A DNA stretch of 64,000 nucleotides from Gnetum montanum (Eukaryota > Streptophyta > Gnetopsida > Gnetales > Gnetaceae). Within the stretch, counting starts at the first letter, position 1. Every line of letters starts with the position of its first letter. Positions 57,291 to 64,000 of the stretch are shown piece after piece. The notes beneath the pieces were generated by a model. The model was not told where the DNA came from and searched no databases. It was given only the letters and a program-made list of their open reading frames with translations. Location of the stretch: contig MNCI01026483.1 in assembly GCA_015680685.1 (NCBI GenBank), positions 303,367-367,366 on the forward strand, given 5' to 3'. The position numbers and the translations under genes were made by a program.

Positions 57291-57329
57291 AAACTTAGTT
57301 CTTACCAAGGATAACTACTGCCCTTAAAA

Positions 57330-58218
57330 TGATAAATAATGATGTAGGAATACATCTTCCAATTCCTTGCTCTAACTTACATATTATGTCTTTCTTGGAT
57401 GATTTTGTTGATGATGATTCATAGATGTTTTGGCATGTTTGAAGGTGTTTTTGGCTTATTTTGATGAGTTTATGAGGTTCTAGGATCTCTAGGGACTTTT
57501 TGGAAGGCATCTAGAGGCTCCTAGCATCAAAATGAGCACTTTTATTTCTAGCAACTTTGCTGAAAGATGTCTTCCCAAAGACGTCTTCTTTGTAGCAGAT
57601 GCCTTTCTTGAGAGTAGGGCTTTCACAGGAGACATCTACATGAAGCCAGAGATGTCCTAGATGCATGGAAAACTTCCAAAAATGTTGGTGTAATTTAGGA
57701 AATAGCCAAAGCAAGATGGAAACAAAGAAGACTTGGAAAAAATCTAAAGAACTTCAAGTTGAGTTGAGGAAAGGTTTCTAGGGTTTTTGCCTTATGCTTG
57801 CTTATAAATATTGATGTAATTTACCATGGTTGGAAGAAGAGAGAGCATAACCTTGATCATGAGTAGGATAGAAAGCTTGTGAGAGTTGAGGGAGGAGAGC
57901 TTGTGTAGGGAAGTCAAGGGAGAGCATCTGAGAGAGGTTAGGATGATCTCTTATAAGTGTCTTATCTTAAGCTTGGTCTCCATTGTGAGTAATTGAGGAT
58001 TGAGAGGGGACAAGTGTGACCTCTAAGATCCTTGGAAGAGTTGTGTGTTGAGCTTAGCTCCTCATCTTTGCTATATTTTATATTTATTTTGAGAATTATC
58101 TTAATGTAAGGGAGATTTTCTCTATTTTATTGTGTTGTCTTACTTTCTAAGCTAAATCTTCTTCGAAGTTGTGAATCAGGTCCTATTGGGGTCTATCAAG
58201 GTGAAACACCCCCACACC
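57330..58218 (+). repeat. LTR of a further LTR element (family E)
   Basis: It ends ACACCAA just before a tRNA-iMet primer site. TATAAATA at 57803-57810 is a likely promoter. AGATGTCTTCCC and AGACATCTACATG-like motifs (57563-57660) recall the TRG LTRs. The left end is uncertain and no second LTR lies in the window. Confidence 0.5.
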
Positions 58219-58221
58219 AAA

Positions 58222-58234
58222 TAGGTATCAGAGT
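58222..58234 (+). other. Primer-binding site, tRNA-iMet type (family E)
   Basis: AGGTATCAGAGTA resembles TGGTATCAGAGC and lies between the LTR-like region and the gag-like frame. Confidence 0.65.
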
Positions 58235-58352
58235 AAAGGTTTAGAGGTTCCAAAACCACTATGTTGAAGCTTGGTGTTTTCTTTGAATGAAAGGAACATT
58301 ATTGTGGATATTTTTGTATTTGCATTTGGATATCATTCTTGTTTCTTTTGGT

Positions 58353-59593
58353 ATGGTTCTAAAGAAGAAGACATATCAAGAGCTTAGAAAAGAGCTTTAA
58401 GATTTTAAGGACTTCTTTAAAGCTTTTGTTGCTGAAATGTAAGAAGTTCTTCCCAAAGTAAAGGTCCATAAGCACCAAGATTTTACAAAAACTTAAGAAA
58501 GGGATATGGAGAAATTCAAGACCAACATGGGAAATATTTTGAGGAGAATTAATAGAATATCTTCTAGCCATCAAGAAGGGAAGGAAGATGAAGGGTCTAA
58601 TGAAGTAGAGATCAATAAGAAAAGGAGTTCTCAAGTATCTCTTATTGAGCAAAGGAGTGTTCAATACTTAAGGGTTTCAAGGGAGGGAACCAAGAGCTTC
58701 ATAAAAAGGACTAAGAGATATTCAAAATCCAAGATGGTATATGCTACTAATCAAGGAGAGTTCCTACCTCATGAGTCATGGGAGGTGAAGGATCAGAGCC
58801 ATGAAAGTGGTAAAGATCATGGGACTTCTTCAAGTAGGATCAAGGGTAGTAGTAGAAGGTATGATACTTATTCTTTTTACAATTGTGTGGAAGAATAATT
58901 GATTTAATGATGTTTCTGATAAATATGATGTTAAGGACATGGAGGAGAGTTTACCTTTTGAGTTGGTACCTCTAAAGTGGGATGAAGAGCTTGTTGTTGA
59001 TTCCTTTGAAGAGGAGAGGCCATTGGAATTGGGATCTTGAACATTCAAGCTTTGATGAGATTAGATAGCCACATATTAAAGATCAAGTTGAACCATAGAT
59101 GGATGGGAGAAGCCATGGAAATGTAAGTAATAGTGAACTTGACCTTATTGATGATAGTAATGTCCCTTATGTCAAAGCTAGTGTGATGGATACTAGTTTT
59201 TCACTTCAGCTTGGTAGTGGTTTGTTTAATGGTAATGATGAGAATCATTATCATTATGGTGATTATGATGGGATTGAGAGTCATGTTGTGACTTTTGATG
59301 CCATTGTTAGTAAGAGAAAGACTAATAATGATAAATGGTTTAATGATGATAACTATTGGAATAGTCATTATGAGAAGGTCATTATTGATGTAAGTGAAGA
59401 CATTGATAATGGTATGATTTTCCAAAAATTAGAGATGCTTGATATTGATTATAGAAATGATAAATTTGTGAAGTGTATTGATGGATTTGATTGTCTTGGT
59501 TGTAAAATGGAAGTGCAACATGAAGGTAATCTACATGGTGTTGATGAAAGGAAGCTAAGTGGTATTCTTCCAAACACAAGAAGAAGAAGGTGA
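58353..59593 (+). pseudogene. Gag-like protein of family E, unfamiliar sequence
   Basis: ATG at 58353 opens MVLKKKTYQELRKEL. One frame with three stops runs to 58898, helical at first (MEKFKTNMGNILRRINRI), then basic and Ser-rich. A shifted acidic segment follows (EESLPFELVPLKWDEELVV). The end is a fully open 164-codon frame (59099-59593): Asp/Asn/Tyr-rich (NHYHYGDYD), a KCIDGFDCLGC cluster, and an Arg-rich end. No known gag, protease or RT signature is seen. Position after LTR and primer site makes it the first ORF of the element. The rest is lost or displaced by the LINE. Confidence 0.45.
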
Positions 59594-59744
59594 AGAAGAG
59601 GAAAAAGAAGCAAAGAAAGGATGTTGGATTAAGAAAGGCTAAGGTGGTTCTGGTTTCGTGGATGGAGGTATTGAGGCATGCTCCCGCTAGAATGGAGTGA
59701 TGAGGCTGAGGGTTAGTTGACCTCCTGGCGAGGGGGTTCGGACC

Positions 59745-60340
59745 ATGGAGCGTAGCCTAATCAGATGTTTTGTTTCAACTAGGGCTTGGCCTAGGCTAGA
59801 CCTTATCCGTAAGTGGATGGTGGAGGTTTGGGGGATTAGGGGGATGGAGGTGCATAGTCTATTGGAAGAACTGTTATTGTTCATCTTTAAGAGTATGGAG
59901 GATAGGGATGCGGTCCTTTGGGGTGGGCCGTGGTTCTACGGTGCCAGGGGGCTGGTGCTTACACATTGGCAACCAAGGGCTCACTAGGAGCCAAAACTAT
60001 TCTCTCAAGCACCACTCTGGATGCGCATTTCTAGGATTCCTTGGGAAATGTGGATTTTGGAATTTCTGTGGAAGATAGCTAGTTTATTTGGGGAATTCAT
60101 CTCCTTTGATAAATTACATTGTCGATGGAGCACACGGGCTTCGCTCAATTCTATGTTTGGCAGGCCTTGTCATCCAAGGACCTGGTCAAGGAGGTGGTGT
60201 TCGAATTGTTGGGGGCGACAAATGGCTTTGGGCAGAATTTGAAAACTTGAAGGAGCAGTTGACAGAGATAATCACAGTGACCTAGAAGGGTTGCTCCCTG
60301 TGTGGGAAAAATGACCATCACAAGGTTGAGTGTCATTTTT
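59745..60340 (+). pseudogene. LINE ORF1: DUF4283 and zinc knuckle
   Basis: ATG at 59745 starts MERSLIRCFVSTRAWP. The DUF4283 pattern is visible: LLLFIFKSMEDRDAVLWGGP, then WFYGARGLVLTHWQPRA. One stop at 59985, then LWMRISRIPWEMW in the same frame. The frame shifts near 60090 and ends in a perfect CCHC knuckle, C-S-L-C-x4-H-x4-C, around 60292-60335. ORF1 proteins bind the LINE RNA. Confidence 0.8.
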
Positions 60341-60779
60341 AGGGGCCAAGACAGTGATAGGCCAAGGCTCTTGCATGTTGCCTGGAGCTGGGTCCTCAAG
60401 GTGGAGAATGGACTTTGGTGGGGTGGCAAGGGTAGGTGCTGGCTCTACCTACTGGCTCTTGTGTGCCCCAAGTGGTACCTATGGGCATGCGCAGCCCATC
60501 TCTTGCTAACCCATCTTCTGTCATGCCCACTAAACCAAGGGTCGAGCTCCCCCCACTAGGGGAATGGGTTAACGTGATTTAGGGGAGCTCTAAGCCATGG
60601 ATGCCGATTTTGACTCCTCTGCCTATGGAAGATTCTAGTAGTTTTATGGCATCATCAAAGGGGGGTAGGTTGGGCCACCCATTTGGTCTGCTATTGTAGG
60701 ACAAACAGACGAGGAGTATCGACTTGGGAATACAGTAGACCTTGAAAGAGGTCTACCAGTGACGATCCACCGGTAAAGC

Positions 60780-61470
60780 ATGAAGATCCTTTCATGGAAC
60801 TATAGGGGATAGGGTACACCCTATAAAAGAAATACCCTGTAGGAGATTGTGTGAAGTGAGGAATGTGACATTGTTTGCCTGCAGGAAACTAAGATGTAGG
60901 CTTCAGAAACATTCCACCTGCAATGGGTGGGTTGGAATCTCCACCTAAGGCCATGTCAAGGGCATGCAGGGGGTTTGGTCATCTTGGCTCACCCTAAGGT
61001 TTTGATGATTGATTCATCACAATGGAGGATTATCATCTACGTACTATCCCAAAGCCTTTGGTTGATGAATTTTTATGGGGCCCAAACTTGGGAGCTTCGG
61101 TTGCACAAGCTAGAGAGGGTGGCAATGTTGATCCCAAATTAGTAGGCCTAGCTTATTGTGGGTGATTTCAATCAACGACTTTACCCCTGGAAAAAGTTAG
61201 GAATGGACTATACTAGTCCTCCAGGAACTCAGGAATTTCAGAACTTTTTGGTGTCGCACTCGCTAGTTGACTTGGAGATTGTGAATTGTCAATTTACATG
61301 GAGTAACAGGCATAGGGGGACCAAATGGGTTCTCTCTAGGATCAATCGGGTTTGGGTCAGTTTGGAGCTTCTATTACAGTTGGAGGTGCGAGTTTCTGGT
61401 AAAGAGCTGCAGGCTTTTGATCACCGGTCGATCCTTTGCTGCCTAGGGACTTCTTGGAAACGGTTGCCTT
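60780..61470 (+). pseudogene. LINE APE-type endonuclease
   Basis: A single frame from ATG 60780 contains MKILSWNYRG, ECDIVCLQETKM, GHAGGLVILAHP, LIVGDFNQRL, QFTWSNRH, LSRINRVWVS and FDHRSIL. These are the family's metal- and catalysis-related blocks (N in SWNxRG, E in QETK, D/N in GDFN, DH near the end). About six stops interrupt the frame, two next to the GDFN block. It would nick target DNA for target-primed reverse transcription. Confidence 0.85.
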
Positions 61471-61799
61471 GATCCTTTAGGTTTGAAGTTTCATGGCTGC
61501 TCAAGCCATGGCTGCGCCCTTTGGTAGAAGAAATTTGAGCAAATTATTGGGGGGATAGGGGGGACCCCAAGAACTTTTTGCGGGATGGCCTCCTCCACCT
61601 GAAGTGGGCTATCCGATCACAAGCTATGCAGAATAAATTTTTGTTTCGTTTTGGCTATAGGGACCTTTAGTCCCAACTGAACTCGATTAGGCTTGGTAAG
61701 AATTGGGAGAGGACTTGCAAGATGAAGAAGCAGGGGTCTTGAAGCAACTACAAGGATTGGACCTAGAAGGGGAAACTTACTGGCGGCAGAGGTTGTGAG

Positions 61800-62900
61800 T
61801 CAGATGGCTTAGGGAAGGCAACCGAAGGATGAGATTTTTCTTTGCAGCTGCTAAATCTAGAGGATTGAACCAACACCTCCTTAGTATGATGGTTGATGGA
61901 TCCCTGGTGGATGATCTTGAAAAGGTGGCTCAGTTGCTAGCTGACTATTGGGGCACAATTTGGGCAAAGCAAACTATGTCATCGATCTCTATGCAAGTCC
62001 CACAGGTCTTGGATTTAGAGGACAATGCTCGGTTGCTAGGTCCATTCACCTTGTAGAAGTTAAAGGTGGCCATTGGATCCATGCCAGGGGGTAAAGTGTC
62101 GGGGCTAGATGGTTGGAATGTTAAATTCTTTAAGGATTTTATTGATATTGTGGGGTCTAATGTTCTCAATGCTTTCAACTTGATGTTGGCTAAACGCTAG
62201 ATACATCGAGACATTAATTGCTCTAGAATTGTTTGCATCCCCAAGCGGGCCGACCTGTCCTCCCTTACTCATTATAGACCCATTGGGTCTATAATGTTTT
62301 GATCAGAATCTTCTCTAAGATGATCATTGGTCGGTTGGTCCCCATCATGCCAAATGTTGTTGGTGATAACCAAACGGGGTTTGTTCATGGGCGTTTCTTG
62401 TAGGACCAAGTGATACTTATGCAAGAAATTCTGCAGTCCCTGTGAATCTTGAAATTCCCTGGATTGTGTCTAAAAATGGACATTATGAAGACGTATAATA
62501 TTGTCAATTGGGAGGTGCTCGCTAACATTATGCTATAGAAAGGCTTTCATCCTACCTTCGTGCACCTGTGCATCCAAATGCAGGAATCGACTACTTTCTC
62601 CTTTGATGTGGGCGGTAAGTTGTGGGGTTTTTCCTCCCCCATTTGGGGTTTAAGCCAAGGGTACTCCCTTTTGCCGTTGCTTTTTATCATTGCCATGGAC
62701 CTGTTAAAATACTATTGCAAGATTGTGGGGGTGTGGGGGCTGGAAGTCGTAGGGTTGGAGTGCCTGGTTGAGCACTATGCTAATGACACGATGCTTCATA
62801 GCTAGGCTGGGGTGTCCCAGGCGTAGAAAATCAACTAGGCTCTTACGTCTATGGCAGGGGGGGTTGGCCTGGTGATTAATCAGGAGAAGTCCTTGGCCCA
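61800..62900 (+). pseudogene. LINE reverse transcriptase
   Basis: Blocks in order: RFFFAAAKSRGLNQHLLSMM, GSMPGGKVSGLDGWNVKFFK (family PxxKAPGPDG-F), CIPKRADLSSLTHYRPIGSI, shifted palm segments, WGLSQGYSLLPLLFIIAMDL (family LRQGCPLSP-LF) and HYANDTML. The catalytic YADD is YAND, so the second Asp is Asn. Upstream 61480-61800 is shifted linker. Confidence 0.8.
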
Positions 62901-62999
62901 CTTTCTTAATGTAGACTCAATGATAAGGAGTCTTCCTAGGATTCGTACCTTGGGATCCTGTTGTTTGCCTAGGGATGGCGAGCTTCATGGATTGCGGTG

Positions 63000-63950
63000 A
63001 TTCAGAAACTTGAGGGTCGAGTGGGCCATTGGGCTAACCATTTTCTTTCTAGGAAAGGGAGATTGGTGTTGGCGTCTAGGGTGCTTTCGGCGATGGTGTG
63101 TTTTGTGGCTGCTGTTGCTACCCCACCACCACCCCACCCCCCCCCCCCCCCCCACCTCAGGCCATAATCCAGAATATCAACCATTTGATCTGAAACTTTG
63201 TATGGTCAGGGGGTAGAGGGAGGAGTAAATTTCCTTTGGTTGGATGGGACAGGATTGCCTACCCTTGGGAGGTGAAAGGCCTAGGCATTTTCAAATTTGA
63301 AGACGAGTTACTGATGGGACAATGACTACTGTTACGGCTGATCCAACAGGGAGATGGGGCTAAGTAGTGGATTCACATCATGGGACGTAAATATGACAGG
63401 TGGTAGAGGGGGTTGCATGATTCTAGGCCTTGGAAGACACTTTGCATGCATGCACAATGCATGATGACATGGGGATGGATGGGGGAGATGCCACGCCAGC
63501 TCATCAAATCGATCTATCCATCGATCCTTGGCTAGAAGCAAGTTTGGCAAGGGAGACTGCCAAAGAAAATTAAAGTGTTCCTTTGGCTCATTGAAAGTAA
63601 CGGCTTGCTCATACAGGCATTATTACAAAGACACGGCCTCAACATCGACGTTAATTGCCCCTTGTGTAATAGTGTGCTCGAGACTGTACTTCTCTTTATG
63701 TTTCAATGCCCCTACATGCAGGACATGTGGTGGGTGGCCGGGTGGCATGCCTTGGTGCTACTGACGGGGGACTCAAAAGCCACATTGCTTTTATGGAAGG
63801 CATGGAAGATACAAAACAATAAAATTTTTTGGACAGCAACGTGTCCTCAACCTTGTGCAGATAGGCTTGGAGGGAGATTGTTGTGGCCATGGGGATCACG
63901 CCAATGTATGAGCTGGCCTGCATGGTGTTCTGCATTTACATGGAACTTGG
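63000..63950 (+). pseudogene. LINE C-terminal zf-RVT domain
   Basis: WANHFLSRKGRLVLASRVLS corresponds to the LSLAGR-x-LI-x-SVL block after RT. The frame is then disrupted by a 17-base C run. Downstream WIHIMGRKYDRW, LPKKIKVFLWLIESNGLL and CPLCNSVLETVLLFMFQCPY form zf-RVT, with the C-x2-C and the C-P Cys/His-type ligands visible. Confidence 0.8.
63137..63153 (+). repeat. Homopolymer C17 tract
   Basis: Seventeen consecutive C residues within a longer CCCCACCACC-rich stretch (63119-63157) inside the LINE coding region. Length could be unreliable in assembly. Confidence 0.8.
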
Positions 63951-64000
63951 TGTCTAGTGGAGTGGTGTGGTTGGGTAGAGGTATTACCAGGTTTAGAGGG

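Larger units (their letters stand above)
59640..64000 (+). mobile_element. L1-type LINE, 3' end beyond window
   Basis: Order of domains is that of plant L1 elements: ORF1 with DUF4283 and CCHC knuckle, APE endonuclease, reverse transcriptase, zf-RVT. Base composition is clearly more GC-rich than the flanks. Frames are broken but still easy to follow, so this is among the younger insertions here. The 5' end is approximate; no poly(A) or target duplication is in view. Confidence 0.85.

Noticed and set aside
1-64000. Host genes, tRNA, rRNA, organelle DNA or telomeric repeats
   Set aside because: I looked on both strands for conserved domains, cloverleaf-like A/B boxes and TTTAGGG runs and found nothing convincing, though without a search tool short or diverged examples could be missed.

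Overview
This window looks like the repeat-filled intergenic DNA of a large seed-plant genome. A gymnosperm is my best guess because the elements are long, nested and very decayed, but the sequence alone does not settle the species. It is AT-rich and contains no host gene, tRNA or rRNA that I can recognise. Almost every coding stretch is a broken retrotransposon frame with TAG/TGA/TAA stops and Asp-to-Asn changes, the kind of damage expected from deamination of methylated cytosine.

Layout. 1-2585: 3' end of an Athila-type Ty3/gypsy element (+) with polypurine tract and LTR. It has landed in a gag-only LTR element (family TRG, TR-GAG-like), whose remainder is 2586-6579 and carries an extra intron-bearing ORF. 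6950-9725: minus-strand LINE remnants (RTE-like and L1-like) and two unidentified coiled-coil remnants. 9736-15175: two further TRG copies head to tail. 15176-17079: Tat/Ogre-type gypsy reverse transcriptase and RNase H, minus strand, starting at a splice-acceptor-like site. 17631-23601: a complete TRG element with both LTRs, tRNA-iMet primer site, PPT and a GACCT target duplication. It splits a roughly 190-bp tandem array (17456-17630 and 23607-26700) whose units carry a hairpin core. 27330-32614: a plus-strand, multi-exon, stop-riddled reading frame of about 1000 codons that I cannot assign to any family.

33211-42801: a nearly complete Athila-type element (minus) with two LTRs, PBS, gag, PR, RT, RH, IN and PPT, inserted just beyond the gag-protease end of a Tat/Ogre-type element (42950-46556, minus) whose repeat-rich leader fills 46560-48720. 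48768-54760: a third Athila-type copy (+) without LTRs. 55445-57290: a decayed plant-transposon-type ORF. 57330-59593: an LTR with an iMet primer site and a gag-like protein of unfamiliar sequence, including an unbroken 164-codon frame. 59640-64000: an L1-type LINE (+) with DUF4283/zinc knuckle, APE endonuclease, RT and zf-RVT, more GC-rich and younger-looking, running off the window.

The most interesting items are the unidentified intron-bearing frame at 27330-32614 with its hairpin array and weak flanking direct repeats, the possibility that it lies in the pro-RT intron of one giant Ogre-like element, and short palindromic motifs (AGACATCT/AGATGTCT and GCGATATCGC) concentrated in the LTRs of two different families.
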